A stretch of 64,000 bases of DNA from Halanaeroarchaeum sulfurireducens (GCF_001011115.1 NZ_CP008874.1:1-64000); one strand, 5' to 3'. Counted from the first letter of the stretch, positions 33,956-44,657 are shown. Notes: generated from the letters alone by a model not told the origin. Numbers and translations: made by a program.

Positions 33956-36219
33956 CAGAAGTCCTCCAGGTTGGCCTGGGCCCTGTTTTCGTCCCGCCCG
34001 TCGTCTTCGGGGATCGCCGCCTCGTCGCGTTCCACGTCGTCCATCGACGGGGCCGGGTGGCCGACGCCCTCGAGGACGTTCTCCGCCGTCTTCTCCCGCC
34101 CCCGGAGCGCCCCGAGAACCGTGGACTTCGGTGCCTCGCGGAGGTCCTGGCGGGTCTCGACGCCGGCGTCGTAGAGGCGTCTGGCACGCTTGCGCCCGAC
34201 GTTCTCGGCGCGCACGAGGTCGAGCAGTTCCTCGCTGACGCCGTGTTTCACGCGAATGCGCGCCTCGCGGACGGCCGTCGTCGACGCCACGTCGAGTTCG
34301 GCGGCGAGACGTTCGGCGGCGTGGAGCAACCACTCCGCGGTGTCGACCTTCCCACGAATGTCGCCCGGGCCGACCCCGTAGCGCTCGGTGATGCGGTCCT
34401 CGTCGAGTTCGTCGGCCCAGTCCTCGAGGAGTTTCGCCGTCTTGAGCGCCGAGAGCCAGTCCTCCCACTCTCCCTCCTCGAACTCCGTGGGGGCGTGGCC
34501 GAGCAACTCGTCCTCGCGGTCGTATGCGATCTCGGTGTACGTCTCGTCGTCGCCCGATCGGAGGTACAGTCGGTACATGTCCGGCGTGCGCGAGACGAGG
34601 TGGTAGAGTCCCAGTGCAGACGGCTCGGCCCCCGCGTCCTCGAGCCCGTGGATGATCTCGGCGGCGCTCATGGGGTCGACGTAGAGCTGGGAGACCAGGT
34701 GGCCAGTCCGGGTGGCGGTCAGGCCCCCATCCTCCCGTTCCAGGAAGCCGTTGCGGTCGAGGTAGGCTAACACGTTGTCCGTGACGGACTCGAGTCTGCC
34801 CGCTTCGTCCGTCTGGGAGGCGTACAGCGTCTCCTGGAGGAACTCCAGGAGCGCCGAGCGGGTCGTCGCGAACCCGGTCGCCACCGTGGCGAGGACGTGG
34901 GTCCGGAGGGCTGGCTCCGCGGCCAGCTTCGAGCGGACCGGCTCGGGATCGGCGTAGATGTACCGGTCGAAGAGTTCCTCGAGTTCCCCGTGCGAGGAGG
35001 CCAGCAGGAGCGCCTCGCCGTAGGGGTCCAGCCCCGGACGTCCCGCCCGCCCGAACATCTGGTGGACCTCGAGCGCCGAGAGGGGCTGCATACCGCCGGC
35101 CGTCCCGTCGTATCGCTGCCAGTCGCGCACGACCACGCGGCGACTAGGGGTGTTGACCCCTGCCGCGAGCGTCGGGGTGGCGCTGATAACCCGAATCAGA
35201 CGGTCGCGGAAGGCCTCCTCGACGAGGCTCCGATGCTCGGACGCGAGCCCCGCGTGATGGAACGCCGCGCCCTGCTCGACGGCCGCGGCGAGGTCCTCGC
35301 TGGTCTCGGTGTCGCTCACCTCGCGGATCCGCCCTGCGACCTCGCGGAGCCGCTCTCGGTCCTCGGCGTCGATGGCGCCGCCGGTCACGCTGGCGAGCCG
35401 CCGTGCTGACGCCTCGGCGTTCCGCCGGGAGTTGACGAACACGAGCGTCGAGCCGTCGTCGGCCAGCGTGTCCTCGACGATGGCCGCGGTCTGGTTTTTC
35501 GACCCGACGGCGAGTTCGCGCTGGCTGCCGTCGTCGAAGTGGATCGCGTTCCCGTAGTGGACGCCGGTCTGGAGGTCGATGGGCCGCCAGGTGGAGTCCA
35601 CGAGGGCGGCGTCGAGCCAGTCGGCGACCGCCTCGGCGTTGCCGACCGTGGCGGAGAGCGCGACCACCTGGAGGTCCGGGAGTCGCTGGCGAAGTTTCGC
35701 GAGCGTCACCTCCAGGGTGGGTCCGCGCTGGGCGTCGTCGACCAGGTGGACCTCGTCGGCGACCACGCAGTCGAGGTCCTGCATCCAGGTCGCGCCGTTG
35801 CGGATGAGCGAATCCACCTTCTCTGAGGTGGCCACGACCACGTCGTTGTCGCCCAGCCATTCGCCGTCGCTCTGGTAGTTGCCCGTCGCGACGCCGATGT
35901 CGAGGCCGAATCGCTCGAGTTCGGCGAACTCATCGGCCTTCTCCGAGGCGAGTGCCCGGAGGGGCACGATGTACAGCGCCGTCCCGTTTCCGTCCCCGCC
36001 CCGGCCCCGCTGTCGGCTCCGCTCGATCGAGGAGAGCATGGCCAGTTTGGCGACGAGCGTCTTGCCGCTGGCGGTCGGGACGCTCGCGACGAGGTTGCGT
36101 CCCTCGGTGACTCCCGCCTCGACGGCCTCGGCCTGGGGCGGGTAGAGTTCCTCGACGCCCTGGTTCTGGAGGTGGGCGGGCACCCCGTCGGGGAGTCCCG
36201 ACAGGTCCGTGACCTTCAT
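33955..36219 (-). CDS. hel308: Hel308 (HelQ-like) DNA repair helicase
   Basis: A superfamily 2, 3'-5' DNA helicase acting at stalled forks. In the 754-residue protein I see the Q motif region [13 protein letters not shown], Walker [14 protein letters not shown] (~49-61), the DEVH box (~156), [33 protein letters not shown] and the last helicase motif [10 protein letters not shown], then winged-helix and ratchet domains and a HhH-like end. A TATA-like AGTTTAAACC on the minus strand lies ~30 bases upstream, giving a leaderless message shared with cgi121. Confidence 0.93.
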   Translation of the reverse strand: MKVTDLSGLPDGVPAHLQNQGVEELYPPQAEAVEAGVTEGRNLVASVPTASGKTLVAKLAMLSSIERSRQRGRGGDGNGTALYIVPLRALASEKADEFAELERFGLDIGVATGNYQSDGEWLGDNDVVVATSEKVDSLIRNGATWMQDLDCVVADEVHLVDDAQRGPTLEVTLAKLRQRLPDLQVVALSATVGNAEAVADWLDAALVDSTWRPIDLQTGVHYGNAIHFDDGSQRELAVGSKNQTAAIVEDTLADDGSTLVFVNSRRNAEASARRLASVTGGAIDAEDRERLREVAGRIREVSDTETSEDLAAAVEQGAAFHHAGLASEHRSLVEEAFRDRLIRVISATPTLAAGVNTPSRRVVVRDWQRYDGTAGGMQPLSALEVHQMFGRAGRPGLDPYGEALLLASSHGELEELFDRYIYADPEPVRSKLAAEPALRTHVLATVATGFATTRSALLEFLQETLYASQTDEAGRLESVTDNVLAYLDRNGFLEREDGGLTATRTGHLVSQLYVDPMSAAEIIHGLEDAGAEPSALGLYHLVSRTPDMYRLYLRSGDDETYTEIAYDREDELLGHAPTEFEEGEWEDWLSALKTAKLLEDWADELDEDRITERYGVGPGDIRGKVDTAEWLLHAAERLAAELDVASTTAVREARIRVKHGVSEELLDLVRAENVGRKRARRLYDAGVETRQDLREAPKSTVLGALRGREKTAENVLEGVGHPAPSMDDVERDEAAIPEDDGRDENRAQANLEDF

Positions 36220-36548
36220 CGATACAGCGTAGGGGTGTGTTTCGGTTTAAACTGTCGCACCCACCTTTTCCCGGTCGGGTTTCCTCGCGCCCAAAAAAAT
36301 CTGGACCAAAAACACGCAGCCGCCTCGCTTCGCTCGGCGGGGCCACTTCCCGATTTACCCCCGCGTTCTGCTCGTCAGTCAGCCTGTAGAGGCAGTAAAC
36401 GATCTCAGTCCTCCCTTCTCCGCTCGGGCTCTTCGAACCCCTCCCGGCGTCTGCTCATGGCTCCTGACTGATTCGGGAGATACGGTGTCGGTACCTGTGA
36501 GGTCGTGACCCCGGTACCGCTTTCACCCCTCCGGCTCACGTTCCACCC
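36220..36548. other. intergenic region between hel308 and ferredoxin
   Basis: About 330 bases between divergent genes. Apart from the hel308 TATA box (around 36243-36252) and a GC hairpin at ~36317-36340 (CCGCC/GGCGG), I see nothing. Confidence 0.5.
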
Positions 36549-36791
36549 ATGCGCATCCGACTGGATCGGGATACCTGTATCGGCATGTTCCAGTGCGTCG
36601 CGGAGTGGGACGACGGGTTCGAAGCGGACGAGGACGCGGGCAAGGTCGACCTGGTCGAATCCGAGGAGATCGATCCCGGCATTTTCGAACGCGACGTGCC
36701 CGAGGATGCCGAACTCGACGCGAAATTCGCCGCACGATCCTGTCCCGTCGAGGCCCTGGCGATCCGGGACGACGGCGAGCAAATCGTCTGA
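36549..36791 (+). CDS. three-cysteine ferredoxin
   Basis: An 80-residue acidic electron carrier. Cys residues in TCIGMFQC (Cys10, Cys16) and SCPVEA near residue 64 match small monocluster ferredoxins with a three-Cys ligand set, which can hold a 3Fe-4S or, with another ligand, a 4Fe-4S cluster. The central DxE-rich loop is a halophilic insertion. The partner enzyme is unknown. Confidence 0.8.
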   Translation: MRIRLDRDTCIGMFQCVAEWDDGFEADEDAGKVDLVESEEIDPGIFERDVPEDAELDAKFAARSCPVEALAIRDDGEQIV

Positions 36792-36833
36792 GCGGTGGCT
36801 ACGCGGTCGAAAAAAGACGAAAGGTGGGCCCGA

Positions 36834-37748
36834 TCAGGTGATCTGGTCGTACTGGTCGGCGAGCTTCTCCGCCGCCTCGTCGAGCTGGTTGCGCTCGAAC
36901 TCGGAGAGGTCCCACTCGACGACCTCTTCGACGCCGTTGGCGCCCAGCTTGAGGGGGACACCGAGGGCGGTCCCCTCGAGACCGTACTCGCCATCCAGCG
37001 GGATGGAGCCGGGGATGACCTCGCCGGTGTCGTTCAGGACGGCCTCCGCCATGTGGGCGACGCCCTGTCCGGGACCCCACTCGGTCGCGCCCTTGCGCTC
37101 GATGACGTTCATGGCGCTCTCCTGGAGGTCGCCCAGGATCTCCTCTTTCTCGTCGTCGGAGAACTCGGGGTCCGCGCCGTCGACGCGGAGTTTCGAGAAG
37201 ACCGGGACCTGCGCGTCACCGTGCTCGCCCAGGATGGTCGCGTCGACGTTTTTCACGGGGACGTCGAAGCGCTCGGAGAGCACGTAGCGGAATCGGGCGC
37301 TGTCCAGCCGGTTCCCGAAGCCGATGACCTTTCCGCGGTCGCGGTCGCCAGTCTCGTAGAGGTGGCGGTTGAGGACGTCGACCGGGTTCGACGTCGTGAT
37401 GGACACGAAGTCGTCGTTGTACTCGGCCAGCGAGGAGCCGATGTCGTCCATGATGGGGGCGTTGTCGCCCGCCAGGTCGAGTCGGGTCTGGCCCGGCTCG
37501 CGCGGGAGGCCCGCGGTAATGATGACGACGTCAGAGCCTTCTGTCGCCGAGTAGTCGCCCTGTACCACGGTGGTGTTCGAATCGTATGCGATGCCGTGAT
37601 TCGTGTCGGCGGCCTGCCCGACAGTCTTGTCCTCCATGTCGGGAATGTCCACGAACACGAGTTCGTCTACGATGTCGCGGAGCGCGAGGGAGTACCCTGC
37701 AGCCGCTCCAACAGTCCCTGCCGCGCCGATGACGCTAACCTTCGACAT
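36834..37748 (-). CDS. mdh: malate dehydrogenase
   Basis: A 304-residue NAD(P)-dependent dehydrogenase of the LDH-like MDH family well known in haloarchaea. The Rossmann loop is [15 protein letters not shown] (~8-22), the substrate arginines are in [12 protein letters not shown], the catalytic pair is NRLDSAR (Asp, Arg) and [13 protein letters not shown] (His). The Arg in PREPG favours malate over lactate. It serves the TCA cycle. Strongly acidic composition is typical. Confidence 0.94.
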   Translation of the reverse strand: MSKVSVIGAAGTVGAAAGYSLALRDIVDELVFVDIPDMEDKTVGQAADTNHGIAYDSNTTVVQGDYSATEGSDVVIITAGLPREPGQTRLDLAGDNAPIMDDIGSSLAEYNDDFVSITTSNPVDVLNRHLYETGDRDRGKVIGFGNRLDSARFRYVLSERFDVPVKNVDATILGEHGDAQVPVFSKLRVDGADPEFSDDEKEEILGDLQESAMNVIERKGATEWGPGQGVAHMAEAVLNDTGEVIPGSIPLDGEYGLEGTALGVPLKLGANGVEEVVEWDLSEFERNQLDEAAEKLADQYDQIT

Positions 37749-37878
37749 ATCATTTTCAATACCCCCGTGGAATGCGTTAAACGCTTCGGATTATGCTACC
37801 GCCCACCGTGGATCGATCCGACCCGCCACCCGAATCGCGCCGGACACCGTTAAGGCCGTCCACGCCCTGCCCATCCGT

Positions 37879-38508
37879 ATGAGCGAGGACTTCGACAAGG
37901 AGGCCGAACGCCAGCGCCTCCGGGAGAAGTACGAAAGCAACGAGGAAGACCGCGAGGTCACCGAGCGGATGAGCGAACTGCTGTTGCAGGGGGCCACGAT
38001 GACCAACCGTCACTGCGACACCTGTGGAAGCCCCCTCTTCCGCTATCAGGGCCAGGAGTTCTGCCCGACCTGTCAGATGGAGGCAGCGGCGGGGGAGCAG
38101 GGTGGGACGGCCGTCGAGGCGGGTGGACCGACCGACGCACCCGATGCCCCCGATGCACCCAATGCGTCCAATGCGCCCAATGCACCCAATGCGCCCAATG
38201 CACCCAATGCGTCCAATGTGTCAAATGCGCCCAATGCGCCCGACGACCCCGTAGAGGGAACGTCGCCCGAAACCCACCGATCCGACCGACGGCAGGAACG
38301 GGAATCGGAGGGGCGACGCGGGGACGACGAACGACGAGCGGCTACTCAGGCGGAGGCGGACTCCCTCGAGGAGGTCCGCGCGTTGCTCACCCGGACGCTC
38401 GCGCGATTCGCCCGGCGCGCCGCGGAGACGGAGGACCCCCACCGTGCGCGCGAGTACCTGGAAACCGCCCAGAGTGCGGCGGAAACACTCCGCGCGGTAC
38501 CCCGCTGA
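37879..38508 (+). CDS. zinc-ribbon protein (Sjogren's autoantigen p27-like)
   Basis: A 209-residue protein with an N-terminal helix, then a zinc ribbon CDTCGSPLFRYQGQEFCPTC (~46-65), as in the SSSCA1/p27 family found in archaea. A low-complexity APNA/SNAP repeat follows (~88-120) and a charged helical C-terminus. The family's role is unknown. Its stop is one base before the downstream uspA start, so the two are an operon. Confidence 0.8.
   Translation: MSEDFDKEAERQRLREKYESNEEDREVTERMSELLLQGATMTNRHCDTCGSPLFRYQGQEFCPTCQMEAAAGEQGGTAVEAGGPTDAPDAPDAPNASNAPNAPNAPNAPNASNVSNAPNAPDDPVEGTSPETHRSDRRQERESEGRRGDDERRAATQAEADSLEEVRALLTRTLARFARRAAETEDPHRAREYLETAQSAAETLRAVPR
38137..38243 (+). repeat. in-gene tandem repeat of ~9 bp
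   Basis: Repeats of GCGCCCAAT/GCACCCAAT/GCGTCCAAT encode Ala/Ser-Pro/Asn tripeptides in the linker of the zinc-ribbon protein. They are in frame, so copy number can vary without breaking the gene. Confidence 0.85.
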
Positions 38509-38509
38509 G

Positions 38510-38926
38510 ATGCCGGGGTCCCCCCGCGACCTCGACGCCATCCTCGCCCCCATCGACGGCTCGGACTGTAGCTTTCGGGCGCTCGAATTCGCGACGGGCA
38601 TGGCGGCCCAGTACGATGCGACCCTCGACGTCGTTCACGTCACCGACGAGGAGAGCGCCGCGACCGACGACCTCCGAACCCGTGCGCGCACGCTTCTGGA
38701 TGCGGCCGCGATTCCGACGGACCTCGAAGTCGTCGAGGAACTCGACCTGGAGTTTCGCCCCGCCGAGCAGGTGGGGAAGACCGTGTTACATCTCGTCACG
38801 GACCGCGGCTACGATCACGTGGTCATGGGACACCACGGGTCTGGAACCTTCGAGCGTGCGCTCATCGGGAGCGCGGCGGAGACGGTCGTCGAGGCCGACC
38901 GTGTCCCGGTGACGATCGTTCCCTGA
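38510..38926 (+). CDS. universal stress protein (UspA family)
   Basis: A 138-residue Usp: first strand DAILAPIDGSDCSFRAL and nucleotide loop MGHHGSGTFERALIGSAAET. The glycine pattern is that of ATP-binding Usps. It begins one base after the zinc-ribbon gene stops, so it is probably co-transcribed. Function beyond stress tolerance is not known. Confidence 0.9.
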   Translation: MPGSPRDLDAILAPIDGSDCSFRALEFATGMAAQYDATLDVVHVTDEESAATDDLRTRARTLLDAAAIPTDLEVVEELDLEFRPAEQVGKTVLHLVTDRGYDHVVMGHHGSGTFERALIGSAAETVVEADRVPVTIVP

Positions 38927-38933
38927 CCGCTCC

Positions 38934-41453
38934 TCAGTCACCCGGCCGATCCGGGTCGTAGGGGCTGGCGACCACCTCGCGAATCCGATCGGCGGTCACG
39001 GCGCCAACCCCGTCGACGTCGAGGAGATCCTCGCGGTCCGCAGTCAGCACCGATTCGACATCACCGAACGCCGTGAGCAGGGTCCGTGCCGTCACGGGAC
39101 CGATATCGGCGATCGAGGAGACGACGTACTCCTGCTGTTCGGCCATCGTTTTGGTCGTCTTTTCGCCGTGGACGCTCACCTCGCGGTCCGAGCCGGCCTG
39201 CTCGCGCTCGGCGATCGTCGCGAGGAGTGCTGTCGTATCGTCCTCGTCCCGTGTGCGCAGGAGGCTCACGCCGAAGTCGACGGCCAGGCTCGCGAGCGCG
39301 CCCCGGATCGCGTTCGGGTGGATATCGCGCTCGGTATAGAGATCGCCTTCGCCCTCGAGGACGAGCACCGGTCGGGCGTAGTGGGTACGCAGGTCGCCCA
39401 GCTGCTCGAAGAGCGACCGATCGCCGCCGAGGAGCGTGTCGAGGAAATCCCCGAGCGTCTTCCGCTCGATCGCCACCCGGTCGCTCAACACGTAATCGCC
39501 GACGGCCAGCGTCTCGAGCCGAGTCTCGACGTCGGACCGTTTCGAGAGATCGCGAGCGATGTCGGCGTCGAGTTCGCGCTGGTCGACGACGATCTCGATC
39601 GTCTCGGCGTCCTCAGTCCCCGCCCGCCCGACCGTCTCCGCCCCGCCCGATCCCGTGCTATCGTCGTTACCGGCGCTTTCGTCTTCGTCCGGTTCGTCCT
39701 CGTCATCCGACGCGTCCTCCTGGCGGCGATCCGTGGGATCCGCGAAATCCTCGAGTCCCGACTGTCCGCGGCCGTCCGTCGCCGACGGTTGTGGCTCCTG
39801 TCGTGCCTGGGAGCTCCCCTCTGATTCGTCGTCGCCTCCACCCGCGTTTCGCTTCGCTTCGTCGTCGAAGTGTTCGACGGAAGCCTGCTCGGCCCGGAGT
39901 GTTCCTTCGACCTCGTTCGCGAGGTCCTCGAGCGCCTCCAGTTCCGCCTGCATCTCCTTTTCCCGATTGCGTGAGATCCAGTAGTAGGCCTCGTCGCGGG
40001 TGTCCTCGGCCATGAGCACGACGACGCGTCCCTCGGTCTGTCTGCCGGTGCGTCCCTTCCGCTGGACCGAGCGGATGGCGGTCGGTACCGGCTCGAAGAA
40101 CAACACGAGGTCGACCTCCGGCACGTCGAGACCCTCCTCCGCGACCGAGGTGGAGACGAGGACCTCGAACTCGCCGGCGTGGAAATCGGCCAGCGTCTCG
40201 CGCTGTTGTTTCTGGGTCATGCCGTCGGAGCCCTCCTTGTCGCCCTGGCCGACGAACCGGCGGGTGGCGAAGTGCTCGCCGAGGAAGTCCGTGAGCGCCT
40301 CGGCGGTATCCCGCGATTCGGTGAACACGATGACGCGGTCACCGTCGTCGAGGCCGAGCGCCCCAGCGAGGAGCATACGGGCGCGGCGGAACTTCGGATG
40401 GAGGTCGTCGAACTCCTCGGCTTTCCGCATCGCCGTCTTCACCCGGGGGTCGGAGACGAATCGCTGGCTGGCCTTCGAGGCGCCCGAGGATCGTGCGGCG
40501 TTGCGCTGGCGCTCGAAGTACCGCTCGAGGGCAGCCACGCTCTGCGTTTCGACCAGTTCGACGGCCCGCCTGAGCTTCATCACCTCCGCGTGGATCGACA
40601 TCCCCTCGTACCCGGCGGAGTCGTCACGGTCGATGAGGCGCTGGAGCTTCGATCGGATGTCGTTGAGGTCCGACTGGGAGAGGTCGGGGCTGGTCCGGGT
40701 CGTCACGCCCAGGTCGGCGAGCGCCCCGAGTCTGTCCTCGATGACTTCGTTGAGTTCGTCGCGGATATCGATGACCGCCTCGGGAAGTTCGATGCGCTCC
40801 CACTCGACGTCGGTGTCGTACGTGTATTCGGCGACGTCGGGATCTTCTTCCGTGCGCACTTCGACGTTGACCAGCCCGAGGTTCTCGGCCACCTGGAGGA
40901 TGCTTTCCTCGTCGTCGCCGGGGGACGCCGACATGCCGGTGACCAGGGGATCGGCCGCGTCCTGATGGTACCGCTCCGCGATGTAGGTGTACGCGTAGTC
41001 GCCGGTGGCGCGATGGCACTCGTCGAAGGTACAGTGGACGACGTCCCGGAGGTCGATGCGGCCGCCGATCAGGTCGTTCTCGACGACCTGCGGCGTCGCG
41101 ATGACGATCCTGGCCTCCGACCATAGCTCGGCCCGGTCGTCCGGGCGCGTCTCGCCGGTGAACACCACGATGTCGTCGTCGGAAAGCGTCAGCGCTTCCC
41201 GGTAGAAGGCGGCGTGCTGCTCGACGAGCGGTTTCGTCGGTGCGAGCAACAACGACTTCCCCCCGGCGTCAGCGGCGAGGCGGTCGGCGGTCACCCGGAG
41301 GCTCACGGTCGTCTTTCCCAGGCCGGTCGGGAGCGACACGAGTGTGTGCTCCTCGCGGGCGCCCGCGACCAGCTGTGTCTGGTACCGCCGCTCCTCGATG
41401 ACGCCGTCCTCGATGAGCGGATGGGTCACGTAGGTCGTCTCGCCGCCTGGCAT
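38934..41453 (-). CDS. hef: Hef helicase/nuclease (XPF/FANCM-like)
   Basis: A fork-processing enzyme with an SF2 helicase and an XPF-type nuclease. The 839-residue protein has Walker A LPTGLGKTT (~41-49), a DECH box (~146), and helicase motif QRKGRTGRQ (~475). A long acidic, Ser-rich linker (~525-630) joins the ERCC4 nuclease: VDQRELDADIARDL, AIERKTLGDFLD. The end carries two HhH motifs (SIADIGPVTARTLLTAFGD and DVDGVGAVTADRI). Haloarchaeal Hef is an alternative to Holliday-junction resolvase Hjc. Confidence 0.93.
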   Translation of the reverse strand: MPGGETTYVTHPLIEDGVIEERRYQTQLVAGAREEHTLVSLPTGLGKTTVSLRVTADRLAADAGGKSLLLAPTKPLVEQHAAFYREALTLSDDDIVVFTGETRPDDRAELWSEARIVIATPQVVENDLIGGRIDLRDVVHCTFDECHRATGDYAYTYIAERYHQDAADPLVTGMSASPGDDEESILQVAENLGLVNVEVRTEEDPDVAEYTYDTDVEWERIELPEAVIDIRDELNEVIEDRLGALADLGVTTRTSPDLSQSDLNDIRSKLQRLIDRDDSAGYEGMSIHAEVMKLRRAVELVETQSVAALERYFERQRNAARSSGASKASQRFVSDPRVKTAMRKAEEFDDLHPKFRRARMLLAGALGLDDGDRVIVFTESRDTAEALTDFLGEHFATRRFVGQGDKEGSDGMTQKQQRETLADFHAGEFEVLVSTSVAEEGLDVPEVDLVLFFEPVPTAIRSVQRKGRTGRQTEGRVVVLMAEDTRDEAYYWISRNREKEMQAELEALEDLANEVEGTLRAEQASVEHFDDEAKRNAGGGDDESEGSSQARQEPQPSATDGRGQSGLEDFADPTDRRQEDASDDEDEPDEDESAGNDDSTGSGGAETVGRAGTEDAETIEIVVDQRELDADIARDLSKRSDVETRLETLAVGDYVLSDRVAIERKTLGDFLDTLLGGDRSLFEQLGDLRTHYARPVLVLEGEGDLYTERDIHPNAIRGALASLAVDFGVSLLRTRDEDDTTALLATIAEREQAGSDREVSVHGEKTTKTMAEQQEYVVSSIADIGPVTARTLLTAFGDVESVLTADREDLLDVDGVGAVTADRIREVVASPYDPDRPGD

Positions 41454-41491
41454 TCGTGCCGAGGTTGGTCGCGTTCCCGTTTAAGGGTTGT

Positions 41492-42049
41492 TCAGGGGAC
41501 GGCGAGGACCAGCCACATCGCCGTCCCGGCACCTACCGGGATGGCGATGTTGTCGTCGATGTACCGCGTTCCGAGCTTGAGGGTTACGCCGTCCGCGACC
41601 GTGGCGACGAGCGCCCCCGCCACCGCGACGGGAAACCGGATGCCCAGGAGGGAGGCGATGGTGAGACAGACCGCGAAGGTGACCAACAGGACGGGCGCTC
41701 GCTTGATCCCCGTCTCACCGGTTGCCAGCAGCCCGGAGACCGGGTCCCCGATCGAGAGCATCAACATCGCGGCCACGGCGATCCGCGGGTCGAACGCCCA
41801 CGCGACGACGGCGAACCCGATCGCGTAAAAAACGTATCCAGCGACGCCGCGTCGTTCGTACTCTCGCGTGAACCGCTCGAAGATCCACCACTCGACGAGG
41901 CCGGAGAGCCGTAACGCCTCGAGAATTAGCGTGACACCGGCGCCGAGCAGGACGACCCATCGGACGACGACCCACTCCACCCCTAACAGGTACCCGAGTG
42001 GGAAGATGGAGCCACTGGCGTGGACCAGCCGCCGCCCGAGTTCGCTCAT
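41492..42049 (-). CDS. dolichol kinase/CTP-transferase-like membrane protein
   Basis: A 185-residue membrane protein with about six hydrophobic helices. The segments RRLVHASGSIFPLGYL and LSIGDPVSGLLA, with a later ATVADGVTLKLG, resemble the SEC59/CdsA-type polyprenol kinase and phosphatidate cytidylyltransferase group. It may phosphorylate a polyprenol for glycan or lipid synthesis. The start overlaps the glyS stop by 4 bases. Confidence 0.75.
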   Translation of the reverse strand: MSELGRRLVHASGSIFPLGYLLGVEWVVVRWVVLLGAGVTLILEALRLSGLVEWWIFERFTREYERRGVAGYVFYAIGFAVVAWAFDPRIAVAAMLMLSIGDPVSGLLATGETGIKRAPVLLVTFAVCLTIASLLGIRFPVAVAGALVATVADGVTLKLGTRYIDDNIAIPVGAGTAMWLVLAVP

Positions 42050-43812
42050 TCGGCCGCGGGGTAGGCGTCTTGTAGGTCAACGAAGTGCCGCTCGCCGTCA
42101 CGAACGGCCGCCAGCTCCTCCGCGAGTGTGTCGATCGGCACGCGAACCTGTGCGGTGCTGTCGCGGTCGCGCAGGGTCACCGTCTCGTCTTCGAGGGTCT
42201 CGTAGTCGACGGTGACGCCGAAGGGCGTCCCGATCTCGTCCTGGCGGCGGTACCGCCGGCCGATGCCCCCGGAGTCGTCGTAGGTCACCGAGAAGCCCGC
42301 CTCTCGCAGGTGCTCTGCGAGGTCGCGCGCGCGATCGCCCAGGCCGTCCTTGTCCATCAGGGGGAAGACCCCGACGGACGTGGGCGCCACCTCGGGTGAC
42401 AGACGCAGGACGGTCCGCTCCTCGTCGTCCACCTCGTCCTCCTCGTAGGCGTGGACCAGCACGGCGTAGACCGCCCGGTCGACGCCGAAGGAGGGTTCGA
42501 CGACGTGCGGGGTGATGTGCCGCCCCGATTCGGTCACCTCGTCGACGCTGTAGCCGGTCGTTTCGATGTCCACCGTGATGGACTCCCCGTCGACCTCGAC
42601 GGTGACCTCGTTGCCCTCGAAGGCCGCCCGATCCCGCTCGACGAGCTCCTGCAGGGCGTCGGCTACCTCGCCGGCCCGGTCGCCGAACTCGGGGCCGAGG
42701 GTGGACATGTCGGGATCGACGGTCGCGCGTTCGACGGTCTTCGCCTCGTCGTACTCCTTGAACACCGAGAAGCGCTCGCCGGAGTGTTCGGCGTGCTTCG
42801 AGAGGTCGTAGTCGCTTCTGTACGAGAAGCCCGCGAGTTCGATCCACTCCGGTTCGGCACCGGCGGCGCTCACGTCCGCTTCCGCGTCCCAACAGTCCGA
42901 GGAGTAGTGAGCGAGTTCGCCGGGGAGGTGCTGGCGGAAGCGGAACCGGTCCATGTCCAGGCCCATTCGCTCGTACCACTGCTTGGTGATGCCGAGGTAG
43001 TACGCGATCCACGGTTCGGCGACAATGCCCTCCTCGACCGCCTCACCGAGGGTCATCGTCACCGGCGTGCCGTCCTCGTCCGCCTGCATATCGGCGCTGT
43101 ACAGCGCGGTTTCGACGTCCGCAACGGCCGTCAGATCCGGTTCGTCTTCCTCGGGATCGATGAACAACTCGAGTTCGGCCTGGGTGAACTCGCGGGATCG
43201 GACGACCGCGTTACGCGGGCTGATCTCGTTGCGGTAGGCGCGCCCGATCTGCGTGACGCCGAAGGGGAGATTGCCCCGGGCGTACTCCTTCAGCCGCGGG
43301 AAATCCACGAAGATGCCCTGGGCGGTCTCCGGTCGGAGATAGCCCGGATTCGACGAACCGGGGCCGATCGACGTCTGGAACATGAGGTTGAAGTTCTCGA
43401 CCGGCTGGTCGGCAAGGGGCTCCCCGCAGCTCGGACAGACGATGTCGTGCTCGCGGACGAGCGACTCGACCTCCGGGATCGGGAGGCTCTCGGCCTCCTC
43501 GATGGTCGTCTCGTCCTCGATGAGGTGGTCGGCCCGGTGGCTCTCCCCGCAGGCCGCACACTCGACGAGCATGTCGTCGAAGCCCTCGAGGTGGCCGGAG
43601 GCCTCGAAGACGGCCTCGGGCATGATGGTCGGCGCGTCGATTTCGGTATGCCCCTCCTGGACCGTGAACCGATCCCGCCACTGCTCCTCGACGTTCGCCT
43701 TCAGCGCGGCTCCCTGTGGGCCGTAGGTGTAGAAGCCTGCGACGCCCCCGTACGCGCCACTCGACTGGAAGAAGTACCCGCGCCGCTTGGCGAGTTCGAT
43801 CAGCGCCTTCAT
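42046..43812 (-). CDS. glyS: glycyl-tRNA synthetase (class II)
   Basis: Charges tRNA-Gly. The 588-residue protein starts MKALIELAKRRGYFFQSS, the usual eukaryote/archaeal GlyRS start. Motif regions include GVAGFYTYGPQGAALK, a zinc-like pair CAACGES ... CPSCGEP, FNLMFQTSIGPG, YLRPETAQGIFVDF and FRNEISPR-like AYRNEISPRN. The frame is open upstream, but the family alignment fixes the start at 43812, overlapping the CBS protein stop by 4 bases. Confidence 0.95.
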   Translation of the reverse strand: MKALIELAKRRGYFFQSSGAYGGVAGFYTYGPQGAALKANVEEQWRDRFTVQEGHTEIDAPTIMPEAVFEASGHLEGFDDMLVECAACGESHRADHLIEDETTIEEAESLPIPEVESLVREHDIVCPSCGEPLADQPVENFNLMFQTSIGPGSSNPGYLRPETAQGIFVDFPRLKEYARGNLPFGVTQIGRAYRNEISPRNAVVRSREFTQAELELFIDPEEDEPDLTAVADVETALYSADMQADEDGTPVTMTLGEAVEEGIVAEPWIAYYLGITKQWYERMGLDMDRFRFRQHLPGELAHYSSDCWDAEADVSAAGAEPEWIELAGFSYRSDYDLSKHAEHSGERFSVFKEYDEAKTVERATVDPDMSTLGPEFGDRAGEVADALQELVERDRAAFEGNEVTVEVDGESITVDIETTGYSVDEVTESGRHITPHVVEPSFGVDRAVYAVLVHAYEEDEVDDEERTVLRLSPEVAPTSVGVFPLMDKDGLGDRARDLAEHLREAGFSVTYDDSGGIGRRYRRQDEIGTPFGVTVDYETLEDETVTLRDRDSTAQVRVPIDTLAEELAAVRDGERHFVDLQDAYPAAE

Positions 43813-44657
43813 AGCCCACTCACCAGGTCGATGTCCCGTACGATGCCCGTGAGTTCGTCCCCGTTCACCAGTGGGATCTGCTCGATGTCGTTGTTGAGCA
43901 TCATCTGGGATGCATCTTTGGCTGTCCGCTGCCCGGTCACGGTGACGACGTCGGCGGTCATGTACTCGCTGACCGGTTCGTCGGGGATCTCGACGTTCCG
44001 TGTCGGCAGGTACCGATTTCCGACCGCCTTGATTCCTTCCCACATCCACTCGTCGTCCTGATTCGCGATGGAGTCGCCGGTGCCCTCCTCGCCCTCGACG
44101 ACTTCCGCGACCGCGATGATGTCGACTTCGGTGACGACGCCCGCCATCTCGCCATCGTCGTCGAGGGCCACTGCGTAAGGAACGCGGGCGAAGGCGAGCT
44201 CTCGCTCGACGACCTGGAGGGGCGCTCTCTCGTACGTCGTGTTGATGTCCCGTCGGGCCAGCTCGTCCACGGGCGTGTCGCCGTCGACGGCCCCGTCGGC
44301 GATGGCGCGGATCACGTCGGTGATCGTCACGATACCCCTTAACGACTCCTCGCTAACGACGGGGACACGTCGTGCACCCGTCTCAGCGATGAGGTGAGCC
44401 AGATCGGTGATGGACGCGTCCGGGGCCGTCGTCGGGACCTCGTCCATCAGGATGGCGAGCTGGTCCTCGTCGGGGTTGTTGATCAGATCTTCGCGGGAGA
44501 CGAGTCCGCGATACCGTTCGCCCTCCGCGGTCTCTTTGACCACGGGGACCGAGGAGAAGGACCGCTCCTGGAGATACTCGAGTGCATCGTCGCGGGTCCC
44601 CGGAATCGAGACGGTCACAAGATCGTCCCGGGGTGTCATCACGTCAGAGACTATCAT
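43809..44657 (-). CDS. four-CBS-domain protein
   Basis: A 282-residue cytosolic protein made of four CBS motifs (two Bateman modules): VMTPRDDLVTVSI, VPTTAPDASITDL, ARRDINTTYERAPLQ and YMTADVVTVTGQ mark the starts. CBS pairs bind adenosyl ligands such as AMP, ATP or SAM. An acidic insertion splits the third and fourth. It heads an operon with glyS and the CTP-transferase-like gene, so it may sense cell energy state; this is inferred. Confidence 0.88.
   Translation of the reverse strand: MIVSDVMTPRDDLVTVSIPGTRDDALEYLQERSFSSVPVVKETAEGERYRGLVSREDLINNPDEDQLAILMDEVPTTAPDASITDLAHLIAETGARRVPVVSEESLRGIVTITDVIRAIADGAVDGDTPVDELARRDINTTYERAPLQVVERELAFARVPYAVALDDDGEMAGVVTEVDIIAVAEVVEGEEGTGDSIANQDDEWMWEGIKAVGNRYLPTRNVEIPDEPVSEYMTADVVTVTGQRTAKDASQMMLNNDIEQIPLVNGDELTGIVRDIDLVSGL

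Noticed and set aside
36360-36450. tRNA on account of TTCGAACCCC
   Set aside because: The flanks do not form a T stem, and no acceptor or anticodon arm can be drawn.
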